In this document: piece by piece, positions 23,992 through 31,923 of the stretch | How the letters are laid out: each line of letters begins with the position of its first letter | Position numbering within the stretch: the first letter of the stretch is position 1 | Source: RGIG995 sp045652445 | GTDB taxonomy: Bacteria; Bacillota; Clostridia; Oscillospirales; UBA644 | Assembly: GCA_045652445.1 (NCBI GenBank) | Contig: JAZRUJ010000092.1 | Span: 1 to 31,946 of the forward strand | Length of the DNA stretch: 31,946 nt | Reading direction: 5' to 3' | The notes under the pieces: generated by a model | Told to the model about the DNA's origin: nothing | The model's database searches: none | What the model saw: the letters and a program-made list of their open reading frames with translations, nothing else | Program-made: the position numbers and the translations under genes

Positions 23992-25008
23992 ATGATCGAA
24001 GTCACCGGGCTAACCAAACGCTACGGGAAAAAAGCCGCCGTGGATAACCTGACGTTCACCGTCCGCCGAGGCGAGGTGATCGGGTTTTTGGGTCCCAACG
24101 GAGCCGGAAAGAGTACGACTATGAATATGCTCACCGGCTACCTTGCCCCCACCGTCGGCACCATCTATATCAACGGATATAATCTCATGGACGCCCCCGA
24201 AAAAGCAAAAGAATACGTGGGGTATCTGCCGGAAATTCCTCCGTTGTATCAGGATATGACCGTCAACGAATATCTGAATTTCGTCTTTGGTCTGAAAAAA
24301 TGTAAATTCCCCCGCCGGGAACACCTGAACGAGGTTTGCGACGTGGTTCGTATTTCCCACGTCCGCCATCGGATGATCCGCAATCTGTCCAAAGGGTACC
24401 GTCAACGGGTGGGACTTGCCCAGGCGTTAATTAACGATCCCAAGATTTTGATCTTGGACGAACCTACCGTAGGGTTAGATCCCAAAGAAATTGTGGAAAT
24501 CCGCAATCTCATTCAAAAGTTGGGGCAGACCCGGACGGTGATTTTGTCCTCCCACGTACTGTCCGAAATTCAATCGGTCTGCGAACGGGTCATCATCATT
24601 AATGAGGGGCATTTGATTGCCGACGCTCTCACCGAAGATCTTGCCCGTTCCGCTACCGCAAACAGTCGGTACGCCGTCCGTATTGCCGCACCCCAGGACC
24701 AGGTTGTCCCCGTTCTTTCCGCCATTCCCGGTATGTTGAAAGTGGAACTGCAGGGGTCCATGGAACCCGGCACGGTAGACGTTATGATCGAAGCGGAACA
24801 AGACGTGGATATCCGCCGGGCATTGTTTGAAGAATGTGCAAAACGCGGCTGGTATATTTTGGTCATTACCCCCGTGGGTGTTTCTCTGGAAGATATCTTC
24901 CTGCAGTTGGTGGATCAGTCTTCCGTCCGGGCTCAAAGAGAACCTTTGACTCTGGATCAAGGGAATTGCGATGAAATTTCGGAAGAACAGGAGGACGACG
25001 TGGAATGA
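23992..25008 (+). CDS. ABC transporter ATP-binding protein (Gld/Nat type)
   Basis: The 338-residue ATPase has Walker A GPNGAGKST, a Q-loop region LPEIPPLYQD, signature LSKGYRQRVGLAQAL, Walker B ILILDEPTVGLDP and switch His in SSHVLSE. About 100 extra residues follow the nucleotide-binding domain, as in ABC-2 type exporters (GldA, NatA, CcmA-like). The last 20 or so residues are acidic (EEQEDDVE). The start has AAGGAG upstream, 24 bases after aspS, and its stop overlaps the permease start as ATGA. With the next three genes it forms a Gld-like export cassette. The substrate is unknown. Confidence 0.92.
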   Translation: MIEVTGLTKRYGKKAAVDNLTFTVRRGEVIGFLGPNGAGKSTTMNMLTGYLAPTVGTIYINGYNLMDAPEKAKEYVGYLPEIPPLYQDMTVNEYLNFVFGLKKCKFPRREHLNEVCDVVRISHVRHRMIRNLSKGYRQRVGLAQALINDPKILILDEPTVGLDPKEIVEIRNLIQKLGQTRTVILSSHVLSEIQSVCERVIIINEGHLIADALTEDLARSATANSRYAVRIAAPQDQVVPVLSAIPGMLKVELQGSMEPGTVDVMIEAEQDVDIRRALFEECAKRGWYILVITPVGVSLEDIFLQLVDQSSVRAQREPLTLDQGNCDEISEEQEDDVE

Positions 25009-25730
25009 TTGCCGTATTCAAACGGGAATTGGTGGGATTTTTTAAAAACTCCACCGCATATCTTCTCCTTTCCATTTACGCCTTTTTGTCCGGGCTTTTG
25101 TTCTGCCTGTTTGTTATGTTGAATAACACCAGCTATCTGGGCAATTTCTTCGGGCTTTGGCTGTTTATCGTGGAAATTATCATTGTTTCCATTTTGTCTA
25201 TGCGGTTTTTCTCCGAAGAAAAAAAGAACAAAACCGATCAGTTGATTTTCACATCTCCTGTCAGTCTTTCCGGCGTTGTGATGGGGAAATTTCTTGGCGG
25301 CATGACTGTTTACACCGCCTGCACCTTGATCAATCTGGTCTACGTTTTGGTGATTGATATTTTCGGAAAAGCCGACGCGGGAACGAATTTTGCTAATTTC
25401 TTCGGCACCCTTCTTTTGGGTTGCAGCATGATTGCCATTGCCTTGTTCGTTTCCAGCCTCACGGAAAATTCCATTGTAGCCGCCGGTGGTACCGCCGGGA
25501 TCTTCCTTCTTTTGATGATGGTGGATTTTGTGGCGTCGTTTTTGTTTGCTCTTTTGCCTCAATGGATGCATTGGTTCCCTGAATTTTTGCAGAAAATGAA
25601 CATTTTCCTCTGGTACGATAATTTTGCCGGGGGCATTGTTACCCTGCAATCCGTGGTCTTTTATTTGTCTCTCACGGCAATCTTTTTATTCTTGACGGTG
25701 CGTGTTCTGGAACGCCGCCGTTGGCGTTAA
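25005..25730 (+). CDS. ABC-2 type permease (GldF-like)
   Basis: The 241-residue protein has six predicted membrane helices and the ABC-2 permease pattern: an N-terminal amphipathic stretch (AVFKRELVGFFKNSTAY), then a conserved cytoplasmic loop RFFSEEKKNKTDQLIFTSPV between helices 2 and 3. That loop is typical of GldF-like permeases. It starts in an ATGA overlap with the ATPase and is followed 12 bases later by the GldG-like gene. A homodimer or a heterodimer with the auxiliary protein is expected; no second permease is encoded here. Confidence 0.9.
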   Translation: MIAVFKRELVGFFKNSTAYLLLSIYAFLSGLLFCLFVMLNNTSYLGNFFGLWLFIVEIIIVSILSMRFFSEEKKNKTDQLIFTSPVSLSGVVMGKFLGGMTVYTACTLINLVYVLVIDIFGKADAGTNFANFFGTLLLGCSMIAIALFVSSLTENSIVAAGGTAGIFLLLMMVDFVASFLFALLPQWMHWFPEFLQKMNIFLWYDNFAGGIVTLQSVVFYLSLTAIFLFLTVRVLERRRWR

Positions 25731-25742
25731 GGAGGTGGCGGA

Positions 25743-27344
25743 ATGAAAAAGAAAGTCAAAGAAACCGGCATTCTCCTCTCCGATGATACGGCGGAATTGG
25801 CGTATCACGTAGAAGTTCGCAAAAGCTTTTGGGCAAAGGTCCGTTACGGGGCTGCCGCTACCGTCTTTACCCTGGTTTTCGTGGGGTTGATGATTGGGTT
25901 GAACATCCTCGTGGGTGTGGCTTCCGATCGGTTCGATCTGCAAGTAGATTTGACCGAAAAGCAACTGTTTACCGTCAGCACCGAAACGGAAGAATATCTT
26001 GCCGAATTGGAACATGACGTGGAAATTATCGTTTTGGGCGATGAGGCAAATTGGCGGAGTTATTCCACATCCGCTACGACCGGTGCTGAGGGCGGACTTG
26101 GTGTTTCCGTGCATAAATATATCGTGGAGACTTTGGATCGCTACGCCGAACTGTCCAAGCACGTGAAATTGTATTACGTGAACTATAACTACAACCCCGA
26201 ATTTTTCCGGGATCGAAACAATCTTCCCGTAACCGACGATTTGGGGGATGATCCGGTTTTGATCCTCTATTCCCCCGACACCGGACGGTACCGTTTTATC
26301 CGGAATTCCCTGTTTTCCGACAGCCAATATCTGGCGTTGGAAAATCGGCTGAATACCGGCATTCGCTACACGACAAACCCGGATATGAAGAAGATTGCCG
26401 TTATCAGCGGACACGGGGAAAAACCCTTGATGTATTTTAAAGCGGTTATGGAAGACGATGGTTATACGGTGGATTATTTGGATCTGCCTACGGTTTCCTC
26501 CATTTCCGACGAATATCAGATGATCGTCATCTGCAATCCCTCCCGTCAGTATTCTGCCGGGGATATTACCAAGATCAACGACTTTCTTTCCAACAACGAA
26601 TTGGAAGGAAAGAGCATGATGGTCTTTGCGGATCTGGATTATTGTAATACCGATACCCATCTTCGCAGTTATCTGGAAGAATGGGGGATTAAGATGCTGG
26701 ACGAATGTATCTACGATCCGGAACAAAGTACCACTCTGTCCGGGAAGACCCCCATGTTTCGGGTGAATTATTCCGAAGAAGCGGCGTCCATGACCGGGGA
26801 ACTTTCCTCCGGAGATTATAAACTGAAGTTCCAGCTGGGAAAGACCCGGGGCTTGAAAAAACTCTTTAAAGAAGAAAACGGCGTTGCCGTGTACACGCTC
26901 TTGCAGTCTTCTGAAACGTCTTTTTCCCGGTTTCAAGCGGCGTCCCGCAACGACTTTTCCGGGATTAAGAAGCAGGAAGGGGATACCTCCGGACCCTTTG
27001 ACGTGGGTCTGTTGGCTCTCCGCAGCCGCTACGACGGACTGGATACCTTTGCCTCCTCCGTTGCGGTCTTCGGTTCCACGTCTTTGGTGGACGATTACTT
27101 TATTTCCAACGTAGACAGCGAAAACCAAGCAACCCAGGAATATATGGCACAGTTAGTTCATTTTATGGCGGCACAAAGTGAAAACGAGTTTAGCCACATT
27201 CCCACCGTAAGTCTGTTGACCAATCGGCTGAACTTCCAAAGTGACGGACAGATCACCGCCGTTTGGGTCATCACTTCCGTGGTAATTCCATTGTGCTTCC
27301 TGTGTGCCGGATTGTTGATTTGGAGAATCAGAAAACACTTATGA
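25743..27344 (+). CDS. GldG-like ABC auxiliary protein
   Basis: The 533-residue protein has an N-terminal membrane helix at about residues 35-58, a large extracytoplasmic domain of the GldG/ABC_transp_aux type (KQLFTVSTETEEYLAEL at the start, IAVISGHGEKPL near residue 218), and a C-terminal membrane helix followed by RIRKHL. The extracytoplasmic part resembles ThuA/glutamine-amidotransferase-like folds in this family. In Bacteroidetes GldF-GldG are tied to gliding, but homologues are common in non-gliding Clostridia with unknown function. AAGGAGGTGG precedes the ATG; the stop overlaps the next start as ATGA. Confidence 0.88.
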   Translation: MKKKVKETGILLSDDTAELAYHVEVRKSFWAKVRYGAAATVFTLVFVGLMIGLNILVGVASDRFDLQVDLTEKQLFTVSTETEEYLAELEHDVEIIVLGDEANWRSYSTSATTGAEGGLGVSVHKYIVETLDRYAELSKHVKLYYVNYNYNPEFFRDRNNLPVTDDLGDDPVLILYSPDTGRYRFIRNSLFSDSQYLALENRLNTGIRYTTNPDMKKIAVISGHGEKPLMYFKAVMEDDGYTVDYLDLPTVSSISDEYQMIVICNPSRQYSAGDITKINDFLSNNELEGKSMMVFADLDYCNTDTHLRSYLEEWGIKMLDECIYDPEQSTTLSGKTPMFRVNYSEEAASMTGELSSGDYKLKFQLGKTRGLKKLFKEENGVAVYTLLQSSETSFSRFQAASRNDFSGIKKQEGDTSGPFDVGLLALRSRYDGLDTFASSVAVFGSTSLVDDYFISNVDSENQATQEYMAQLVHFMAAQSENEFSHIPTVSLLTNRLNFQSDGQITAVWVITSVVIPLCFLCAGLLIWRIRKHL

Positions 27345-28834
27345 TCAAAAGACGAATGTTGGTTATCGGGATTTGTTTGGCCGTCTGCCTTTTGGTGGCA
27401 GGTGCCATCGCCCTTTTGATGACCATTGACCCCACCCCGCCCCCGGCAGAAGAAAATCTCGATTTTGGGCTGACGGTGAACAACGAAGGCATTAAAGTCT
27501 ACCGTTTTTCTCCCAGCAACGTGGATTATCTGCAGGTGGAAAATGCCCATGGTTCCTACCGGGTTCGCATGGACGGGGACAAGGTTTATATTGTGGATTT
27601 CCAGACGGTTCCCCTTTTGTCCGCGTCTTCTACGGGGCTGTTTCGCAGCGTGGAGACCTTATCACTGAATACGGTGGTGGATCCCGATTGCGAAAATCCC
27701 GCCCGGTTTGGATTGGACAACCCCCAGGCAACCGTCACCATTCAGGCGTACAGCGATGCTCAAGTTACCTTTTACATCGGTGACGCAAGCCCCACGGGAG
27801 AATATTATTACTTCTCTGTTCAGGGCGACCGAGCCGTTTACCTGGTGGACGATTTGTTGGCAGAACGGTATTTGAAATCCGTTTCCGAATATTGCGATAA
27901 AAAGATCTACAAAACCTTTGATCCCGCCGCGGACTTCCGGGGATTGACCATTCAATCTCCCACCCTGAATTATGTATTCCGCACCGCCACCGAGGAAGAA
28001 AAAGCCAACAACGGCGTTTATTTCAGCGGAATTGCCATGGATTCCCCCTACCGCTGGGGTTCAGAAAGCACGGTTATGGAAAGCGTTACCACAACCATGG
28101 TTGCCCTTTCTGCGGATGAGGTGGTACAGATGTGTGTTACCGAATCGGACCTTGCCCAATATGGACTGGATCCGCAAAACCGTACGGAAATCGTTTTGAC
28201 CGTTTATGCTGACCCCAATCCTACCATGTATAACAATTCCACCAATCCGTATTACGATTCCTCTAAACCCACCGGAGAATATCAGGAATTTACCGTCACC
28301 TATTGGCTGGGGAAAACCGCCGATAAACAGGTATACGTCATGTTCGACCAAATTCCTGTGGTTTATTCCATGCCCAAGGATACCTTTTTCTGGTTGGAAT
28401 GGACCCCCTATCGGTACTGCACAAAAATGCTTTATGGGGAATATCTGGCGAATTTGCAATCTTTGACTGTCGCTTACGGGCAGGAAGAATATACCTTTAC
28501 CTTTACCGGGGAAGATTCCGATAATCGGGACGATCTTTTGGTAAATTGCGGTGACGTGGCGGTGAACGGTTCCGATTTCCGGGATTATTACACCAACATT
28601 TTATCCATGTATCCTACCGGACAAAGCACGATGCCGGAAAATACCGAATCTTTGTTGGACATCACGTTTGCCTCCAAAGGCGGTAAACAAGAAATGATCT
28701 CCTTTTATTCCGTCGATTCCCGCAACTGTATCGCAAAAGTGGGAGATCAGGCATTTTTGACTGTCCGTATCGACGAGGTAAACAAGATTATCAACGATAC
28801 CCAAAAACTTTTAAACGGACAAAATATTCTATAA
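27341..28834 (+). CDS. DUF4340 membrane-anchored protein of the Gld-like cassette
   Basis: The 497-residue protein has one N-terminal membrane helix (about residues 6-27) and an extracytoplasmic part with DUF4340 modules. One module shows ARFGLDNPQATVTI near residue 121 then FYIGDASPTGEYYY. A second shows AQYGLDPQNRTEIV near residue 271 then YWLGKTADKQVYV, so the domain is internally duplicated. The start is ATG 27341 in an ATGA overlap; a longer in-frame start would lie deep inside the upstream gene. Function is unknown. The fixed order ABC ATPase, permease, GldG-like, DUF4340 suggests a single envelope complex. Confidence 0.88.
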   Translation: MIKRRMLVIGICLAVCLLVAGAIALLMTIDPTPPPAEENLDFGLTVNNEGIKVYRFSPSNVDYLQVENAHGSYRVRMDGDKVYIVDFQTVPLLSASSTGLFRSVETLSLNTVVDPDCENPARFGLDNPQATVTIQAYSDAQVTFYIGDASPTGEYYYFSVQGDRAVYLVDDLLAERYLKSVSEYCDKKIYKTFDPAADFRGLTIQSPTLNYVFRTATEEEKANNGVYFSGIAMDSPYRWGSESTVMESVTTTMVALSADEVVQMCVTESDLAQYGLDPQNRTEIVLTVYADPNPTMYNNSTNPYYDSSKPTGEYQEFTVTYWLGKTADKQVYVMFDQIPVVYSMPKDTFFWLEWTPYRYCTKMLYGEYLANLQSLTVAYGQEEYTFTFTGEDSDNRDDLLVNCGDVAVNGSDFRDYYTNILSMYPTGQSTMPENTESLLDITFASKGGKQEMISFYSVDSRNCIAKVGDQAFLTVRIDEVNKIINDTQKLLNGQNIL

Positions 28835-28840
28835 TAAGAA

Positions 28841-28876
28841 AACCCGCCCTTTCGCAGGAATGCGAGAGGGCGGGTT
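28841..28876. terminator. Shared terminator between Gld-like cassette and thrS
   Basis: A 16-bp stem (AACCCGCCCTTTCGCA / TGCGAGAGGGCGGGTT, one wobble) carries a GGAA tetraloop. T-rich sequence follows on both strands. It lies between convergent genes. Confidence 0.85.
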
Positions 28877-28891
28877 GCTATTTCTGTTTCT

Positions 28892-30691
28892 TTATTTTTT
28901 CAACTTGTTGCCTACAACGTCGGCAAGGGTTTCCTGGAAGGATTCCAGAGAGATTGCACCCAAGTCTTCGCCGGAACGGTGACGGACGGAGATGGTGTTG
29001 TTTTCCATATCCTTATCCCCAAGAATAACCATGTAGGGGATTTTTTCCATCTGTGCAGCACGAATCTTGTATTTCAGGGTGTTCTGACTGTCGTCCACGG
29101 TGACCCGGTAACCCTTGGCGGAAAGTTCTTTCTTGATGCCGTCGGCATAGTCGTTTGCCCGGTCGGTAATGGTGAGAATCCGAACCTGTTCGGGAGCCAT
29201 CCAGGTGGGCAAAGCACCGGCGTATTTTTCAATCAGGAACGCCAAGGTCCGTTCGTAGCAGCCAAGGCTGGTTCTGTGGATAATGTAAGGCAGTTTTTGC
29301 TGTCCGTCGGAATCGGTGTAATACATTCCGAATTTTTCCGCCAAAAGCATGTCAATTTGAATGGTAACGATGGTATCTTCTTTGCCGAAAACGTTCTTAT
29401 ATTGAATGTCCAGCTTGGGACCGTAGAAGGCGGCTTCGTCGATTCCGATCTCGTACTGTACGTCCAGATTTTTCAGAATCTTTTCCATAACCGCTTGAGC
29501 AGTTTCCCACTGTTCTGCGGTGCCTTCGTATTTTGCCGTGTTGTTGGGATCCCATTGAGAGAACCGGAAGGTGCAGTCTTCCAAAAGACCTACCGTGCCG
29601 AGAACTTCTTTTGCAAGGGAAAGACAATCGGCAAATTCCTGTTCCAACTGATCAGGACGGAGGACCAAGTGTCCTTCGGAAATGGTAAACTGACGAACCC
29701 GGATCAGACCGTGCATTTCCCCGGAATCTTCGTTCCGGAACAGGGTAGACGTTTCCCCTAACCGCATGGGAAGATCCCGATAAGAACGGGCTTTGTTCAG
29801 GTAAACCTGATATTGGAAGGGACAGGTCATGGGACGGAGTGCCAAGCATTCCTTTTCTTCGTCATGGGGATCGCCCAAAACGAACATTCCGTCCAGATAA
29901 TGGTCCCAGTGACCGGAAATACGGTACAGATCCCGCTTTGCCATCAACGGAGTTTTGGTCAAAAGGTAGCCGTGTTGCTGTTCCAGATCTTCTACCCAGC
30001 GTTGCAACAGCTGAATGACCCGGGAACCCTTGGGCAGCAAAATGGGAAGCCCTTGACCGATAGAATCGACGGTGGTGAAATATTCCAATTCCCGACCCAG
30101 TTTATTGTGATCTCGTTTTTCCGCTTCTTCGGTCTGCTTGATGTATTCGTCCAGATCGGTCTGATTGGCAAACGCGACCCCGTTGATACGGGTCAGCATC
30201 TTGTTTGCTTTATCCCCTTTCCAATAGGCACCCGATTGCTGGGTCAGTTTAAAAGCTTTAACGCCTTTGGTGTAGGTCAAGTGAGGACCGACGCACATAT
30301 CAATGTAATCGCCCTGCTGATAAAAGGTGATGGTGGCATCTTCGGGAAGATCACCGATGTGTTCTTCCTTATATTTTTCGCCCCGTTCCTGCATCAGTTT
30401 GACCGCTTCTTCCCGGGAAAGGGCAAAGGTTTTAATGGGCAGATTTTCTTTGGTGATTTTCTTCATTTCCGCTTCAATGCGAAGAAGATCTTCATCGGTG
30501 ATTTTTACGTCCCCTAGATCCACGTCGTAATAAAATCCCCGTTCCGTGGCGGGACCGTAGGCAAAATCCGCCTGAGGCCAAAGCCGTTGGATCGCCTGTG
30601 CCATAATATGGGCGGCGGTATGGCGAATTACGTGGAGTTGTTCTTCTTCGGGACATTCGGCAACGTGTCCGTCATTGTACAGAATCTTCAT
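28892..30691 (-). CDS. thrS: Threonyl-tRNA synthetase lacking the TGS domain
   Basis: The 599-residue class IIa synthetase charges tRNA-Thr. The editing domain begins almost at the N-terminus (VIRHTAAHIMA, with the HxxxH zinc-like site at residues 21-25) and keeps the MCVGPH motif, so editing should work. Catalytic motifs include RPMTCPFQYQVY and motif 2 FRNEDSGEMHGLIRVRQF, followed by the anticodon-binding domain. About 45 residues of the usual N-terminal TGS domain are missing. ATG 30691 is eight bases after GAAAGGA; the in-frame ATG at 30700 overlaps that site. Expression is controlled by the T-box leader upstream. Confidence 0.95.
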   Translation of the reverse strand: MKILYNDGHVAECPEEEQLHVIRHTAAHIMAQAIQRLWPQADFAYGPATERGFYYDVDLGDVKITDEDLLRIEAEMKKITKENLPIKTFALSREEAVKLMQERGEKYKEEHIGDLPEDATITFYQQGDYIDMCVGPHLTYTKGVKAFKLTQQSGAYWKGDKANKMLTRINGVAFANQTDLDEYIKQTEEAEKRDHNKLGRELEYFTTVDSIGQGLPILLPKGSRVIQLLQRWVEDLEQQHGYLLTKTPLMAKRDLYRISGHWDHYLDGMFVLGDPHDEEKECLALRPMTCPFQYQVYLNKARSYRDLPMRLGETSTLFRNEDSGEMHGLIRVRQFTISEGHLVLRPDQLEQEFADCLSLAKEVLGTVGLLEDCTFRFSQWDPNNTAKYEGTAEQWETAQAVMEKILKNLDVQYEIGIDEAAFYGPKLDIQYKNVFGKEDTIVTIQIDMLLAEKFGMYYTDSDGQQKLPYIIHRTSLGCYERTLAFLIEKYAGALPTWMAPEQVRILTITDRANDYADGIKKELSAKGYRVTVDDSQNTLKYKIRAAQMEKIPYMVILGDKDMENNTISVRHRSGEDLGAISLESFQETLADVVGNKLKK

Positions 30692-30716
30692 AAGGTTCAT
30701 CCTTTCGGTGATAATT

Positions 30717-30756
30717 CAAAAATAAAAGCACCCTCAAAGCATCGCTTTAAGGGTGC
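30717..30756 (-). terminator. T-box-controlled attenuator terminator of thrS
   Basis: On the minus strand GCACCCTTAAAGC and GCTTTGAGGGTGC form a 13-bp stem (one mismatch/wobble) with loop GAT, followed by TTTTATTTTTG. Its 5' arm CACCCTT can instead pair with the T-box region to form the antiterminator. Confidence 0.92.
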
Positions 30757-30955
30757 ATGATTGCACGGTTCCACCTTAAATTTAACTCTTTCACCCATTC
30801 ACGCAGGGAACACGGCATCACTTACTTGTTTTTCCGTTGGGCGATGCGGCTCGGGAGTGGTCTTCACGTTGTCCTTTCATAAAGAACTCACAGCAAACGT
30901 TCTTCTCTCTGAATGTTCGGACAGGCTACTCTCTCCGTCAATGCCTTTAACTACC
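30717..30955 (-). promoter_or_regulatory. T-box leader of thrS (specifier ACC, Thr)
   Basis: The minus-strand leader carries the T-box core GGTGGAACCGTG (30764-30775), an antiterminator (TGCA-ATCA-TGCA with the flanking AAGG/CCTT) and the terminator. The upstream Stem I shows GAGAGTAG on its 5' side and GTGAAGACCACTCCC on its 3' side. In this pattern the specifier reads ACC (complement of 30859-30861), a threonine codon that matches thrS. Uncharged tRNA-Thr should stabilise the antiterminator and switch thrS on. I did not draw the full Stem I. Confidence 0.92.
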
Positions 30956-30960
30956 ATAAT

Positions 30961-30989
30961 ATAATAACACACTTTTTTTAATTTGTCAA
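30961..30989 (-). promoter_or_regulatory. Promoter of the thrS T-box transcript
   Basis: On the minus strand TTGACA and TATTAT are 17 bases apart, with TG one base before the -10. The -35 lies only about 20 bases after the stop codon of the ferritin-like gene, with no terminator between. Confidence 0.85.
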
Positions 30990-31008
30990 GGGGTTATTTT
31001 TATGGATT

Positions 31009-31443
31009 TTACAGATATTTCCGGATGTCCACCGCCAATTTTTCTTCCAGATTGATCAGCCGCTTGGTAATATCTTTGGCGTGTTCGTCCGCCGCTTCGT
31101 ATTGGTTCAGGTATTTGTTCAGGGATTTGACCCCCATGTTACATCCGTCGGTCATCAGATCGGCGATGGTTTCGTCGGATTCATCTACGGACAGTTTTAC
31201 GTTGGTTTTCATCCAGGACATGCCCTTTGCGATGGGGTTTGGATTCTTCCCTTCGTCGTGAAAACGGTCCAATGCTCCTTGAATTTCGTCGTTTAGTTTG
31301 ATATGCTCGTCTTTGCATTTGGTCAGGTATTCTTTCAATTCCCGGCTTTTAACAAAGTCCAGAACGTCGTCAATGGACGAAACGCCCATCTTGACTCCCG
31401 CGTCGCATTCCCGCAACAATTTTATGGTATCTTGTTCGATCAT
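31009..31443 (-). CDS. Ferritin-like four-helix protein (DUF2383-like)
   Basis: The 144-residue, mostly helical protein resembles the DUF2383/PA2169 ferritin-like group. The halves echo each other: Cys13-x2-GVK and Cys101-x2-GVK, then Asp-Glu-His at residues 45-47 (CKDEHIKL) and 119-121 (AADEHAKD). The paired ExxH-like sites hint at a metal centre but the full set of helix 1 and helix 3 Glu ligands is not clear. No signal peptide or membrane segment is present. Start ATG 31443 has GGAAAGGGA six bases upstream; a longer frame would overlap the upstream small gene. The gene follows the 61-residue membrane protein by 19 bases. Role unknown; stress or metal handling is a guess. Confidence 0.8.
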   Translation of the reverse strand: MIEQDTIKLLRECDAGVKMGVSSIDDVLDFVKSRELKEYLTKCKDEHIKLNDEIQGALDRFHDEGKNPNPIAKGMSWMKTNVKLSVDESDETIADLMTDGCNMGVKSLNKYLNQYEAADEHAKDITKRLINLEEKLAVDIRKYL

Positions 31444-31462
31444 GTTTTGTCCCTTTCCGGAA

Positions 31463-31648
31463 TTACAGAAATTCCCGAACCAACCCCACCATGGTGCGTT
31501 TTGCTTTTTTTGCAATTTTGGGCAGGGTCGTATGGTGACAGGCATTTTTACACAAAAGAACTCCGGCGGCAATATGGGCGGCGGCAAGAACCGCAACGGC
31601 AATCCCGACAGACGCGGAGCAACGTTTTTTTCGATTCAGCATCAGCAT
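31463..31648 (-). CDS. Small single-pass membrane protein (61 aa), unknown function
   Basis: The protein has a basic N-terminus (LNRKKR), one hydrophobic helix at about residues 12-33 and a basic C-terminal tail with Cys and His (CKNACHH). ATG 31648 is seven bases after AAAGGAG, strong support for a real gene. It is followed 19 bases later by the ferritin-like gene in the same direction. I do not recognise a family. It could anchor or partner the ferritin-like protein at the membrane. Confidence 0.75.
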   Translation of the reverse strand: MLMLNRKKRCSASVGIAVAVLAAAHIAAGVLLCKNACHHTTLPKIAKKAKRTMVGLVREFL

Positions 31649-31697
31649 AAGATTTCTCCTTTATATGATTTGTCCTTATTATTCCCAAACCAAGCGT

Positions 31698-31728
31698 GGA
31701 AATTGACAGGAAATTTTTTATAATTTCC
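31698..31728. promoter_or_regulatory. Possible operator: GGAAATT repeats
   Basis: Two direct copies of GGAAATT (31698-31704, 31709-31715) are 11 bases apart, followed by the inverted copy AATTTCC (31722-31728). They lie between the start of the small membrane protein gene and the tRNA-Leu promoter. No clear minus-strand promoter could be identified nearby. Confidence 0.4.
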
Positions 31729-31749
31729 GTTTTTTTTCAAATTTACCTC

Positions 31750-31778
31750 TTGACAAACGCCTACAAAGTTGCTATAAT
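31750..31778 (+). promoter_or_regulatory. Promoter of tRNA-Leu
   Basis: Perfect consensus TTGACA and TATAAT separated by 17 bases; the tRNA starts 24 bases after the -10, the same distance as at tRNA-Pro. Confidence 0.92.
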
Positions 31779-31801
31779 ATATAGGCATGAAAATTTCATA
31801 T

Positions 31802-31886
31802 GCGGTCGTGGTGGAATCGGCAGACACGCTACTTTGAGGTGGTAGTGAGGAGACGCGTGGGGGTTCAAGTCCCCCCGGCCGCACCA
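31802..31886 (+). tRNA. tRNA-Leu (anticodon GAG)
   Basis: The 85-base gene has a class II long variable arm. Acceptor stem GCGGTCG / CGGCCGC has one wobble. The anticodon stem is CTACT / GGTAG with loop TTGAGGT, giving GAG at 31836-31838, which reads leucine CUC and CUU. The T arm has GGTTCAAGT and the 3' CCA is encoded. Confidence 0.95.
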
Positions 31887-31896
31887 ATAAAAACAG

Positions 31897-31923
31897 AACA
31901 GACATCGATTGATCTGTTTTTTT
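31897..31923 (+). terminator. Probable terminator of tRNA-Leu
   Basis: AACAGA and TCTGTT form a short stem around a ten-base loop, followed by TTTTTTT. The stem is weak, but position and T run fit. Confidence 0.55.

Noticed and set aside
25686..27128. Minus-strand open frame of about 480 codons opposite the GldG-like gene
   Set aside because: Antisense shadow; the sense-strand gene has coupling, a strong ribosome binding site and family motifs.
31642..31905. Minus-strand 87-residue open frame across tRNA-Leu
   Set aside because: It is antisense to the tRNA and its RPGGLEPP-type residues are the usual artefact of translating the complement of a tRNA gene.
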